Assembly: GCF_011009555.1 (NCBI RefSeq) | Contig: NZ_QXHD01000004.1 | Span: forward strand, 1,939,688 to 1,973,279 | Direction of reading: 5' to 3' | Length of the DNA stretch: 33,592 nt | Source of the DNA: Adonisia turfae CCMR0081 | Lineage (GTDB): Bacteria > Cyanobacteriota > Cyanobacteriia > Phormidesmidales > Phormidesmidaceae | Shown: positions 16,738 to 25,086 of the stretch, one piece after another | How the letters are laid out: each line of letters starts with the position of its first letter | Numbering within the stretch: the stretch's first letter is position 1 | Position numbers and translations under genes: made by a program | Notes under the pieces: generated by a model | What the model was told of the DNA's origin: nothing | Databases searched by the model: none | What the model saw: the letters and a program-made list of their open reading frames with translations, nothing else

Positions 16738-17217
16738 TTATTGACTAGCCATGCGTTTGGGACCAGGCAACATCTGTTTGCTGGTCAGATATTTGTGGAG
16801 TTCATGGGCATTTAAACGGCAGAGATCTTTGGATAACTCGTTAATGGTCATTGTTCCTGGCACATAGTTTTGAACAGACTCACGTAACGTTCCTAAAATA
16901 TGAGGCTCTGCTACCAATACGAGGTCATAGCCAGAGAAGCTTTGGGCCATGCTGCCAATGTGCTGTAAAACCTTACTGGCAAAGCGGCGATTGGTTTCTG
17001 TAAACTGTGTTGTTTTTTCGTGGCGATTGCCGTGGTGTTTCCGCCCAATTAGATTGTTGCTAGGCCCTTTGGTGGTTATGGGCTTTTCGGCATTATTCAG
17101 GCTACTGTGCTCGGTTAAATGGGGGCCTGATTGTCCCTGATCAGAAAACTCAGTTCCGTTAAGGGTAAAAAAACGAGCTTGGGCACCATCTACAACCGCG
17201 ACAAGATATGAGCGCAT
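16738..17217 (-). CDS. Host_attach-family protein (eRF1-like fold)
   Basis: A 159-residue protein resembling the family annotated as 'protein required for attachment to host cells' (Host_attach, PF10116). The N-terminal strand YLVAVVDGAQARFFTLNG (about 4-21), the variable loop rich in His and Asn (about 45-70), the helix FTETNRRFASKVLQHI, then YDLVLVAEPHILGTLRESV and the C-terminal ELSKDLCRLNAHELHKYL match its plan. The family name comes from a plant-associated bacterium. In a free-living cyanobacterium the role is not host attachment by any evidence here; an eRF1/Pelota-like RNA or ribosome-related role is a guess. There is no signal peptide. Confidence 0.75.
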   Translation of the reverse strand: MRSYLVAVVDGAQARFFTLNGTEFSDQGQSGPHLTEHSSLNNAEKPITTKGPSNNLIGRKHHGNRHEKTTQFTETNRRFASKVLQHIGSMAQSFSGYDLVLVAEPHILGTLRESVQNYVPGTMTINELSKDLCRLNAHELHKYLTSKQMLPGPKRMASQ

Positions 17218-17433
17218 ACGTAGTCCTAATTGTTTGTATTTGGAATCACATTGATTCTAACAGCGTAATCTTCTTGGCTTAACAGCCCTGCTCACACCTT
17301 TAACAGCGTGACTTATTTATTAATACTTTAGAAAAATATGTATCATTCGCTTAATTGTTGAAGCATAAATTTTTCTGGTTAGAATTAAATATAAAGAGCT
17401 GCTATGGAAACCTCGTGAAGGCTTTATTAGCAA

Positions 17434-17754
17434 ATGACTACTAAGTTAGGGACTCAACTCTCTCCAAGATCTATTTCTCTGAAAAGACTGCGATGGAGCG
17501 GATTAATGCTGATACCAATGGCTTCTTTGATACTAGGAAGCCCTGGGCAAGCGCAGCAAGTACGGGTGATCCAAGCTCCAGCTCCTTACAATGCCTGTAA
17601 TTTGCGCAGTCAAGGGGGCATTCAATACCGTGTGATTGGAACCTACAGAAATGGCAGACAGGTGACATTGCTGGGGGAAGCAGGGCGCGGTTGGTACCGA
17701 GTTCAGATTGGAGAGCAGATTGGTTGGATGGCTCGGCAATGTCTTGGCCTCTAG
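17434..17754 (+). CDS. Secreted bacterial SH3-domain protein
   Basis: A 106-residue exported protein. A basic N-terminus (KRLR, 17-20) and a hydrophobic stretch (about 21-36) end at a likely signal peptidase site after Ala40 (GQA, then QQVRV). The mature part (41-106) is one SH3b domain: VRVIQAPAPYNACNLRS, VIGTYRNGRQVTLL and GWYRVQIGEQIGWMARQCL. Cys55 and Cys103 could form a disulfide in the periplasm. SH3b domains usually bind cell wall or peptides; with no catalytic domain attached it is probably a structural or binding protein. It stands alone upstream of the coiled-coil gene. Confidence 0.8.
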   Translation: MTTKLGTQLSPRSISLKRLRWSGLMLIPMASLILGSPGQAQQVRVIQAPAPYNACNLRSQGGIQYRVIGTYRNGRQVTLLGEAGRGWYRVQIGEQIGWMARQCLGL

Positions 17755-17859
17755 GGCCAACAGCGGGGTATTGAGCTATGTATCTGACCAGAGTAAGTCC
17801 GTTCAATGGTGTTTATAATGTATGCTCGCGGTGATTAGGCGTTTAGATCGACTTGAGTC

Positions 17860-18252
17860 ATGAATTTTGATACTTTTACTGAGTTTATTCAAAAAAGTTT
17901 TCGGGTTTCTCTAGGGGCAGCAGCGTCTGCAGTCGAGGCTATTCAAGATCCTCAGGCGTCTGCTAACAAATTTTCTGATATTGGTACAGATTTTAATCGG
18001 CTCACCGATGAGTTAGAAGTAAAAGGCGCGGTCACCGAGAAAGAAGCGCGTGAGTTTGTTGATAGCGTTAGTAGTAACTTTAACGATCAGTTCCCTAATC
18101 CCTTTGCCCCGTCTTCTGCTAGCAATGCCACTGTCAATACAGTGGCTAAGCCTGTGACAGACAGCGGTATTCAGGCTGAAATTAAGGCGTTGACTGAGCA
18201 ATTATCGGCCATTCGTCAAGAAATTGAACAGCTCAAGGCTCAAGGGTCATAG
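17860..18252 (+). CDS. Small helical coiled-coil protein, phasin-like in appearance
   Basis: A 130-residue soluble protein, almost entirely helical. The first part (about 1-75) is an amphipathic helical region (FTEFIQKSFRVSLGAAASAV; TDELEVKGAVTEKEAREFVD). A Ser/Asn/Pro-rich hinge (about 78-105) precedes a C-terminal coiled coil, QAEIKALTEQLSAIRQEIEQ. This layout resembles phasins and related granule- or membrane-surface proteins, but no diagnostic motif is visible, and I do not assign a function. A strong terminator follows 114 bases downstream. Confidence 0.65.
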   Translation: MNFDTFTEFIQKSFRVSLGAAASAVEAIQDPQASANKFSDIGTDFNRLTDELEVKGAVTEKEAREFVDSVSSNFNDQFPNPFAPSSASNATVNTVAKPVTDSGIQAEIKALTEQLSAIRQEIEQLKAQGS

Positions 18253-18365
18253 GTGATAGCTCCAGTACGGAGTGCGGGCAATCACCGTGATTGGAGAGTA
18301 GGCCATTGAGATTGTTCAACGGATGGCATTCTCCCTGCTAAAGCCCGTTAATAAATTTGTTTGAC

Positions 18366-18407
18366 AAAGCGTCAGCATTGCTAACAATGCTGACGCTTTA
18401 TTTTTAA
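18366..18407. terminator. Strong Rho-independent terminator
   Basis: A perfect 15-bp stem (AAAGCGTCAGCATTG at 18366-18380 with its complement at 18385-18399) around a CTAA loop is followed by a T-rich run at 18398-18405. It ends the plus-strand coiled-coil transcript and separates it from the membrane-protein pair. The A-run before it gives some activity in the other direction too. Confidence 0.88.
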
Positions 18408-18490
18408 ACACCGGACCCGTTCGAAATTTTTAGTGAGTGCTTTGTAGCTTTGGCTGGGAGTATTTCTGACGTTATTCCGGTGAGCATCAT

Positions 18491-19171
18491 ATGAAGCATT
18501 TTGCTGTCTTGATTCAGTTATTGCGCGATCGCAATCAGTTTCTTGAGGATATTCGGCGTGATGTCAAACTGGAGCGTAAAATCTTTTCGTTGCTGGTCGT
18601 CAGCTGTATATTCTTTGGGGTGTATGGAGCCATCATTGGTTCATCCAGCAGCTGGCTACAGATGATGGCATCGGCGGTTAAACTACCCGCTTTGTACCTG
18701 ATTACCTTAGCCATTTGTCTTCCCACACTTTATTTCTTTGATATTCTCTTTGGCTCTAAGTTAAATTTTCGCCAATATAGTGCCATGCTAATGACCACAG
18801 TGGCTGTGATTAGCGTGCTGCTGTTCAGCTTTGCCCCCGTGGTCTTATTCTTTTTGATTTCAATTCAAGGGTATAACTTCTTTTTGCTACTCAATGTGGC
18901 AGTGATGGGCCTAACCGGTGTGATTGGCGTGCGTCTGTTTTATCAGGGGATGCGCCAGGTGGTGGGCGAAGATGCAGCAGGTAGTCAGCTGCGCAACCGT
19001 TTATTGTTAGGTTGGCTAGGTTTGTATGCGTTGGTCGGTTCACAATTAGGATGGACGCTGCGTCCCTTTTTCGGTGCCCCTAATGAACCGTTTCAGATAT
19101 TTCGACCCGAAATTGAGGGGAACTTCTACGCTCAGATTTTGACAAGTCTGGGGTCCCTATTAGGTCTGTAG
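18491..19171 (+). CDS. Multi-pass membrane protein of unknown function
   Basis: A 226-residue integral membrane protein. After a charged N-terminus (RDRNQFLEDIRRDVKLERK, about 12-30) there are about five or six hydrophobic helices: about 31-49, 60-84, 97-123, 127-149, 170-188 and a weak C-terminal one. The arrangement is reminiscent of Yip1-type five-helix proteins, but I cannot assign it. The C-terminal FFGAPNEPFQIFRPEIEGNF (about 192-211) looks conserved. It lies 39 bases upstream of another membrane protein in the same direction, so the two are probably cotranscribed and may work together. No enzymatic motif is seen. Confidence 0.75.
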   Translation: MKHFAVLIQLLRDRNQFLEDIRRDVKLERKIFSLLVVSCIFFGVYGAIIGSSSSWLQMMASAVKLPALYLITLAICLPTLYFFDILFGSKLNFRQYSAMLMTTVAVISVLLFSFAPVVLFFLISIQGYNFFLLLNVAVMGLTGVIGVRLFYQGMRQVVGEDAAGSQLRNRLLLGWLGLYALVGSQLGWTLRPFFGAPNEPFQIFRPEIEGNFYAQILTSLGSLLGL

Positions 19172-19210
19172 AAACGTTCCACAGAACGCTTCCACAGTAT
19201 GGAGACATAC

Positions 19211-19909
19211 ATGAGCGACGTGAATCTGGATAGTTTGCGGATTACAAATCGTGATTTGGACGAGCTGACGGGGCTGGATATTAGCGATTTATCCATGGGG
19301 TGGGGGACCCGCTTGTCAGTCTTTCGGCGGCCACGGTTACGCTGGGCCTGGTTGATAAATCAAGGGCTGGTGCTGGCTGTGGCGCTGGTGCTCTGGTTGC
19401 CGGTGTGTTTAGTGCTGGGCCGCAATGTGGCCCAGCAGGCGGTGGTTGTGTTTATGGGTATTGGTGTGGTGGGTGCGATCGCCACTACCCTTGCCCATGG
19501 CAGTTATGGCATTTACAAAGGCCGGCAACTTAAGGTGCTCAGCCACCTACTGGATGAGGTGGATCGCTTTAACGAAATGATTAAGGCCGTTGAAATTTTA
19601 GAAGAATTACGTCAGGCCGATCGCACATCTAGACGTTTGGCATTAGATAATCCCGATGCTGTCAAAGAAGCATTACACCTTACCCGCGAGAGTTTAGTGT
19701 GCGGACTTACGAGCGATAAGATTATGCGCAAACACCAGCGGTTTATAGCGCGTCGCCATGAACTATTTGCCAGCATTGAGACTAATCTCTCCAGCCTACA
19801 GTCCCTCCAGGCCTCAGAGATGGCTGGAGACTATGCTCAACTTCTCAACGAAGCCCTGCAGGTAGGAACCAGTGTCCATCAGGAACTCAGAAGGATAACG
19901 CCTGATTAA
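19211..19909 (+). CDS. Membrane-anchored helical protein, partner of the upstream gene
   Basis: A 232-residue protein. The start at 19211 (MSDVNLDSLRI) is chosen because GGAG lies six bases before it; the ATG at 19199 overlaps that site. An acidic N-terminus (1-35) precedes two membrane helices (about 45-66 and 71-92, a tight hairpin). A long cytoplasmic helical domain follows (about 100-232), with charged heptad-like segments such as EVDRFNEMIKAVEILEELRQ. The topology suggests a membrane-tethered coiled-coil scaffold. It follows the multi-pass gene by 39 bases. The family is not recognised. Confidence 0.75.
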   Translation: MSDVNLDSLRITNRDLDELTGLDISDLSMGWGTRLSVFRRPRLRWAWLINQGLVLAVALVLWLPVCLVLGRNVAQQAVVVFMGIGVVGAIATTLAHGSYGIYKGRQLKVLSHLLDEVDRFNEMIKAVEILEELRQADRTSRRLALDNPDAVKEALHLTRESLVCGLTSDKIMRKHQRFIARRHELFASIETNLSSLQSLQASEMAGDYAQLLNEALQVGTSVHQELRRITPD

Positions 19910-20097
19910 CGGCTAAATTCAGGTGTTGCTGATCGTCGCTATAGCCGTTAGAGCATTCCCTTATTGGGGACACTAGTCTAAGTCAAGGGCTAAATGTGAG
20001 GGAAATATTAAAGTCATTTTTACGGTAGTTTGCTACTCAAACCGATGCAGTTTAATAGATAATAGTACATATATTTCTGATGTCATTTAGTTGTAAC

Positions 20098-20132
20098 GAA
20101 GTTCCTGTCCAATCTGGATTTTAAGGAACTTC
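20098..20132 (+). promoter_or_regulatory. Hairpin in the PhoH leader
   Basis: GAAGTTCCT (20098-20106) and AGGAACTTC (20124-20132) are perfect 9-bp arms around a 17-base loop, ending 17 bases before the phoH ATG. The right arm contains AAGGA, so folding might affect ribosome access. It could also be a protein-binding inverted repeat in the promoter. Confidence 0.5.
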
Positions 20133-20149
20133 AAGGGTGATTCTTATTT

Positions 20150-21475
20150 ATGAAAAAGACGTTTGTCCTCGATACTAATGTGCTGTTGCACGATCCTAAA
20201 GCCATCTATCGTTTCGAGGAAAACGACGTCATCTTACCCATTGCCATCGTTGAAGAACTCGATCGGTTTAAAAAGTCCCTGGATGAAACTGGCCGTAATG
20301 CTCGTCAAGTGTCTCGTACCTTAGACAAACTGCGCGGGCAGGGTAGCCTTACTGAAGGGATCTTTTTGGAAGGGGACGGTACTCTCAAGGTCTCTTTGTG
20401 TCATCAAGAAACTCTCTCTTCATTGCCCCTAGAACTTGAAGGCGATAAGGCCGACAATGAGATCTTAGCCGTTGCCCTAGAGCACAAACAAACCTGTCAA
20501 TGCCCTGTGGTTTTGGTCAGTAAAGATGCCAACCTTCGCATTAAAGCCGATACCTTAGGTCTGGCTGCCGAAGATTATGAAACCGACAAAATTGATATTG
20601 ACGATCTGTATTCTGGGACAGGGGAGCTACTGGTTGATGCAGAACAACTGAGCCAACTGTTTCGTGGTGGAACGTTGGAATTAGATGGCAAGTTCTATCC
20701 TAACCAGTCTCTCACCCTTGTGGATGTTAACAATCCAGCCCACACTGCACTGGCCATGGTGGAAGGGGAATCAGGACGTATTGTTCCCTTGCCAAAAGTG
20801 CCCTATGCCGGAATCTCTCAAGTACATCCCCGTAACCGAGAACAAAAGTTTGCATTAAACTTGTTACTAAATGACACTATCCCTCTGGTTACTTTAGTAG
20901 GTAAAGCCGGTACGGGTAAAACTCTGTTGGCCATTGCGGCAGGTGTTCAAAAAGTATCGGAGGAGAGATCCTACAGTCGGTTGTTAATATCTCGCCCAGT
21001 GGTACCCATGGGACGAGATATTGGTTATTTGCCTGGGGATATTAACGAGAAACTGACGCCTTGGATGCAGCCGTTGTACGATAACTTTGATCTAATTTTT
21101 GGCACTCAAGATCCGGTTGGTCAACCCGCCCATTGGCGCAGGGGACATGAAGAACTTATGGAAATGGGCCTATTGCAAATCGAAGCATTGACCTACATTC
21201 GCGGACGAACGTTACCGAAACAGTTTTTGATTGTTGATGAGGCTCAAAATCTGACTCCCCACGAAGTTAAGACTATTTTGACCCGTGCAGGAGAGGGCAC
21301 CAAAATTGTTTTGACGGGTGACACAGCACAAATCGACAATCCCTATGTGGATGCCGCTAGTAATGGTTTAGCTTATGTGGTAGAGCGGTTCAAGCATGAG
21401 CCTTTAGCGGGTCATATTTTGCTAACCCGGGGTGAGCGCTCAGCGTTAGCAGAGAGATCTACGGAATTATTGTAG
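20150..21475 (+). CDS. PIN-PhoH fusion ATPase (PhoH2 type)
   Basis: A 441-residue fusion of a PIN ribonuclease domain (about 1-150) and a PhoH P-loop ATPase (about 215-441). The PIN acidic residues are visible: Asp8 (VLDTN), Glu35/Glu36, Asp102 and Asp126. The ATPase has Walker A GKAGTGKT (251-258), the conserved SRPVVPMGRDIGYLPGD segment (281-297) and Walker B IVDEAQN (361-367). PhoH2 proteins unwind and cut RNA in an ATP-dependent way in the members studied. Unlike operon-linked PhoH2 copies, no small antitoxin-like gene lies directly upstream; there is a 240-base gap containing a hairpin. The gene end overlaps a 21-bp palindrome. Confidence 0.92.
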   Translation: MKKTFVLDTNVLLHDPKAIYRFEENDVILPIAIVEELDRFKKSLDETGRNARQVSRTLDKLRGQGSLTEGIFLEGDGTLKVSLCHQETLSSLPLELEGDKADNEILAVALEHKQTCQCPVVLVSKDANLRIKADTLGLAAEDYETDKIDIDDLYSGTGELLVDAEQLSQLFRGGTLELDGKFYPNQSLTLVDVNNPAHTALAMVEGESGRIVPLPKVPYAGISQVHPRNREQKFALNLLLNDTIPLVTLVGKAGTGKTLLAIAAGVQKVSEERSYSRLLISRPVVPMGRDIGYLPGDINEKLTPWMQPLYDNFDLIFGTQDPVGQPAHWRRGHEELMEMGLLQIEALTYIRGRTLPKQFLIVDEAQNLTPHEVKTILTRAGEGTKIVLTGDTAQIDNPYVDAASNGLAYVVERFKHEPLAGHILLTRGERSALAERSTELL

Positions 21476-21508
21476 GGGTGTCCTATGGGACACCCCTACA
21501 ATAATTCC
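21463..21508. repeat. Perfect 21-bp palindromic repeat overlapping the phoH stop codon
   Basis: The arms at 21463-21483 and 21488-21508 are exact complements around TATG. The left arm encodes the last four residues and stop of phoH. No U-tract follows, so it is not a simple terminator, though it should fold strongly in RNA. The core GTAGGGGTGTCC/GGACACCCCTAC resembles dispersed palindromic repeats seen in cyanobacterial intergenic DNA; that kinship is from memory and untested. Confidence 0.85.
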
Positions 21509-21573
21509 CGACAATGGTGGGTAGTCAGTTGGGAAAGCTAGAATGAATTTGTTTGATCAGCGTTCAATCAACC

Positions 21574-22239
21574 ATGGCTATTCAGCAGGGCGACTATGAA
21601 AATCTGCTTGCAAGGTGCAGCAACTACCGAGGGGCATTAGCCATGCTCAAGCAGTATCGCCCCTATCTAGAAATGTTGCCCAGCATGCGCCGCCCCCAGG
21701 AAAGCATTGTCACGATTCCCTTACCTAATATTAGTATTCGACGCGCTATTGAGAGTCCCGTCGGCCCCTTGAATAAACGCCGAGAGGTGGTCACGTTACC
21801 CTGCGATTTGGCCATCCTCATGTGTGACCCTGAATGGAAAATCAAAACTGGTGTGGATGTGCTTCTTTTTATTCACCGTCCAGATGAAGATTTTTCGGAA
21901 CTGTTATCTCGGTGGCGACAAACCCAGATATTGCTGTCGGAAAACTATGAATGGCTCATGCCAGCACGGCATGAACATCTGATGAATGAGGGCTCAGAGC
22001 AGCCCTATCCGCTGTTTGTTACCTTTCCCAAAACCCCAGAGCGCATCATCCGTGGATTAAAGGGTGCAGAATTACCTGTAATTATCTATACCCCAACCCT
22101 GTGGAGCGATCCAGAAGAACGTTCAGAGCTGGTAATTTCACCCCAGTTCGAGTCTGAGGAGCTGATTGACGACGGAGACGAAGCCCTGCGGGATTGGGGC
22201 ATTGATATTGAAGCGGCAGATGATGGGGTGGAACCCTAG
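21574..22239 (+). CDS. Hypothetical protein, 221 aa
   Basis: Not recognised. A soluble acidic protein without signal peptide or membrane helices. It has an N-terminal helical part (about 1-40, LARCSNYRGALAMLKQYRPY), a beta-rich middle (about 55-165) with LPCDLAILMCDPEWKIKTGV and VDVLLFIHRPDEDF, and a strongly acidic C-terminal tail (about 185-221, ESEELIDDGDEALRDWGI). ATG at 21574 is preferred over an in-frame TTG at 21553. No strong ribosome site is seen for either. It lies between phoH and the glycosyltransferase in the same direction, but the gaps do not prove an operon. Confidence 0.65.
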   Translation: MAIQQGDYENLLARCSNYRGALAMLKQYRPYLEMLPSMRRPQESIVTIPLPNISIRRAIESPVGPLNKRREVVTLPCDLAILMCDPEWKIKTGVDVLLFIHRPDEDFSELLSRWRQTQILLSENYEWLMPARHEHLMNEGSEQPYPLFVTFPKTPERIIRGLKGAELPVIIYTPTLWSDPEERSELVISPQFESEELIDDGDEALRDWGIDIEAADDGVEP

Positions 22240-22359
22240 GAACGACCCGTAAAATCGAGTGTGAGACCATAGCAAAGAAGAGTAAGGGAGGACAGGTGCC
22301 CTAGAATATTCTGGTGCGCACATTTGAGTAAGCGCTTCAGTGGCTTCCCGGAGGGTATT

Positions 22360-23871
22360 TTGAGTTTTAAATTAAAAGGCTCACTGCAGTCCCATCCTAT
22401 TTTGAAGGCACCCTGGCTTTTGAAAGCCCCCTGGCTGTGGCTAATGTTACTAGCCCATATTGTTTATTGGCTGACGGCGTTTCCCAATCCTGATGAGGCT
22501 TACTACTGGCTGTGGGGTCAGCGTTTAGATTGGTCCTACTACGACCATCCACCGTTCCATGCCTGGGTGCAGGGGCTTTTTTCTTATTTAGGACATTCCC
22601 AATTTGTGTTGCGGCTACCCACAGTGCTAAGTAATGGGTTATTTTTCTGGGCTTATTATCAAATTACTCGTTATATCTATGGCAGACGCTTCTATACCCC
22701 ATGGGTTGTTACCATCCTGTGCTGTTGGAGTAGTCCGCTTTATTTTTTATTTTTAACATTGGCCTGGCACGATCAGTGGCTAATTGCATTCTCTCTACTA
22801 TCGGCCTACTGGTTTGTACGATTTTTAGATGGGGTGTGGTTAACGGGGCAGGGCAACAGCAGATATCTCTATGGAGGAGCTGCTGCCTTAGGGGTGGCCG
22901 GTTTGTGTAAATATACGGCTGTATTTGTGGGCATAACGGTTCTGGGTACGATTATCAGTCAGCCCAAACTCCGCTGGCTTTTGCGGGATGGGCGACTGTA
23001 CGGGGCAGTTGCGATCGCATCTCTTTTCAGCCTACCGATTTTAATTTGGAATTTTCAAAACGACTGGCTGTCGTTTCAGTATTACCTCACCCGCAGCGTT
23101 GACAGTGGCGGTGGTCCCACGTTGCGGCCCGATGCCGTTTTGTTTTTTTGGCTAACAGCGGCGCTGATTTTATCACCCCCTTTAGTTTGGGCCATGGTAC
23201 GGTCTGTGATGCGCAAACGTCCCTTAAATTCTCCTACCTATCGCATCATAGCCTTAGGATTATTCCTCACATCAACAGGAACGCTTTCCTTAGTGGGGCT
23301 GTTTTCCACTGCGCTCTACTACTGGAATATTTTGGCCTACCTGCTATTGATACCGCTAGTCCCCACCTTTTTCCTTGATACGAATCTTGAAACCCTGCGT
23401 CATCGAGACTGGCTCAATGGCATGCAAATTTTAGGAGTAGTTGTCGCCTGGCTACTGGTGATTAACTATTGTCTGTTACCAGTAACTGCTCTATTTGGCC
23501 CAGACGGCGATCCCGATGGGCGTATGTCGTTTGGATGGCACCAGGTGGCAGCGGTTGTCGAAGACTATGCCCCCCAGCACAATTTATTGTTGACGACCGA
23601 CTACCGCTCTGCCTCTGCCCTGGCCTATGCGCTTAATGACGATCGTGTTTTAGCCATATCTGATCGCATCGATCAGTTTGATGTTTGGGCTAGCAAACGA
23701 GCTTTGATTGGCCAATCGGCCCTGGTTGTAGCCGACGACTGGCATCCCTTTGGTGCAGGACCGCTGACGCTAAAGTCTGGCTGGGAGCAAGTGACGACAA
23801 TTCCAGTACAGCGGTTTGGGGTGAAGATTAAGGACTATTACTTATATTCAGGTGTGGTGGAGAGTTATTAG
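22360..23871 (+). CDS. GT39-type membrane glycosyltransferase (ArnT/PMT-like)
   Basis: A polytopic membrane enzyme of the dolichyl/undecaprenyl-phosphate sugar transferase family (GT39, PMT_2). The diagnostic first outer loop is present: AFPNPDEAYYWLWGQRLDWS with the Asp-Glu pair, followed by YYDHPPFHAW. About ten hydrophobic helices run to about residue 390. A C-terminal soluble domain (about 400-503) is shorter than in ArnT. It probably transfers a sugar from a lipid carrier onto a lipid or protein at the outer face of the plasma membrane; donor and acceptor are unknown. The start is set at TTG 22360 because GGAGG lies five bases before it. An upstream TTG at 22324 would add 12 residues without such a site. 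Confidence 0.85.
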   Translation: MSFKLKGSLQSHPILKAPWLLKAPWLWLMLLAHIVYWLTAFPNPDEAYYWLWGQRLDWSYYDHPPFHAWVQGLFSYLGHSQFVLRLPTVLSNGLFFWAYYQITRYIYGRRFYTPWVVTILCCWSSPLYFLFLTLAWHDQWLIAFSLLSAYWFVRFLDGVWLTGQGNSRYLYGGAAALGVAGLCKYTAVFVGITVLGTIISQPKLRWLLRDGRLYGAVAIASLFSLPILIWNFQNDWLSFQYYLTRSVDSGGGPTLRPDAVLFFWLTAALILSPPLVWAMVRSVMRKRPLNSPTYRIIALGLFLTSTGTLSLVGLFSTALYYWNILAYLLLIPLVPTFFLDTNLETLRHRDWLNGMQILGVVVAWLLVINYCLLPVTALFGPDGDPDGRMSFGWHQVAAVVEDYAPQHNLLLTTDYRSASALAYALNDDRVLAISDRIDQFDVWASKRALIGQSALVVADDWHPFGAGPLTLKSGWEQVTTIPVQRFGVKIKDYYLYSGVVESY

Positions 23872-23956
23872 GTCTTAGGTATTGGATATTAGGTCTTAGG
23901 CGTTTACTAGTGCGTACCCCTTAAAAAGCAACTCACTAATAACCAATAACCAATAA
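23867..23956. repeat. Short direct repeats and heptamer repeats
   Basis: ATTAGGTCTTAGG occurs at 23867-23879 and 23888-23900, and the heptamer TAACCAA is repeated at about 23938-23956. Such ATTGG/TTATTGG-type heptamer tracts are the short tandemly repeated repetitive sequences known from cyanobacterial intergenic DNA. They fill the gap between two convergent genes. Confidence 0.6.
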
Positions 23957-23973
23957 AAAAACTCAAAATTCCT

Positions 23974-24639
23974 TCAACTTCCCTCAATCCCCGCCTGATG
24001 CTCACACTTAAACCCCTTTTGCCGCCACTGCTCTAAGTTCACTGCGGTCAGAGGGGTTAACCGATGGCAGGTAGGCCTATGGACTTGAGCGACGAATGCC
24101 CACAGCAAACTGCGGCTGATATCAAGGGTACTTTTCAGCGTCGTTTCTTGATTGCCAGGGATGCCAATTTCATCCACAATCAGGGGCTCGACCCAAATTC
24201 CCTGGGCTCCAAACAAAATACGGGCCAGGGTGACAGCTCGAAATGTGTGGCTGCCAGAGGTAACTAGAGTGACATGACGAGCTCCCCAGCGCTCTAGAAT
24301 AGGGACAGAATAAACAAAATTACCAAAGGTAGACTCAGCACAGTTCTCTAGCCAAACCTGATTTAGAGACGCCGTTGCTTGCTCAAATAGCAAACGAATG
24401 CAGGGGTCAGCAGAACCGGCAGATACCAAAATGGGTATCTCGGTTGAAAAGGTACTAGCTAGCTGAGCCATGTACATTTCTCGGCGAATGCTACCGCCTA
24501 AAACCAGGTAAGCATCTGTGGGGCGCTGGCTGGCTGGCCATAGACTACTGAAGGCAATCAATGTAGCAATCGTAACTGCCACTAATAATCCCAGTCCGAC
24601 GTGCCTTAAACGTCGTTTTAACGTCTTGGCCTTTGACAT
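23974..24639 (-). CDS. DUF218 / YdcF-SanA-family membrane-anchored protein
   Basis: A 221-residue protein with one N-terminal membrane helix (about 14-33) after a basic start (KTLKRRLRHVG), then a DUF218 domain (about 38-185). Family hallmarks are AYLVLGGSIRREMYMAQLA, the helix NCAESTFGNFVYSVPILE and the strand-turn VTLVTSGSHTFRAVTLARIL. Relatives include SanA and ElyC, linked to envelope integrity, and the SAM-binding YdcF; the reaction is not established. Most of the protein would face the periplasm if the helix is a signal anchor. It is convergent with the glycosyltransferase, which also points to envelope work, but that link is only positional. Confidence 0.82.
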   Translation of the reverse strand: MSKAKTLKRRLRHVGLGLLVAVTIATLIAFSSLWPASQRPTDAYLVLGGSIRREMYMAQLASTFSTEIPILVSAGSADPCIRLLFEQATASLNQVWLENCAESTFGNFVYSVPILERWGARHVTLVTSGSHTFRAVTLARILFGAQGIWVEPLIVDEIGIPGNQETTLKSTLDISRSLLWAFVAQVHRPTCHRLTPLTAVNLEQWRQKGFKCEHQAGIEGS

Positions 24640-25086
24640 AGTAGATAGCTCTCGCTGCAGGCTTCAGTAAATATACTCCTGTAATTCCCCGGTCCAAAGC
24701 ATACTCTGTAGATGGACTATGAGTCTTTGAGGACGTAGTATTTAGATAATTTGATTGGTCTAGTTAAAATCTTTAGCAAAACCTTTCAGATATCACTGTT
24801 TCTGCCCATAACAAAAGTAAGGTTTGAATAAAGATACTGCAGTTTTACGTAATTGACCTGTTTCGTGCGCTAGATTTAAGTCCAGTATTTATGCTGAAAA
24901 ACTCAGTACGTAAGGGGCTGATTCTAAACGGTTGGTTACTTTACGTTAATATTGCAAATTTGTAGCTGCATAATTTGAAAATTTATTTTTGTTAGCGTTC
25001 ATTTTGATCCTGGGCTAATCTACTCCTCCGTTTAGATTCTTACATTGCTTGCAAACATCTCATTACCCCCTGCCGCAACTGTTTCA
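24640..25086. other. Divergent intergenic region between DUF218 and protease genes
   Basis: About 447 AT-rich bases with no coding frame of merit. It should contain promoters for both flanking genes. I see no tRNA, riboswitch or clear hairpin. Confidence 0.4.

Noticed and set aside
17860..18252. Firm phasin assignment for the 130-aa coiled-coil protein
   Set aside because: Only general helical layout fits; no polyhydroxyalkanoate gene is near and no diagnostic motif is seen.
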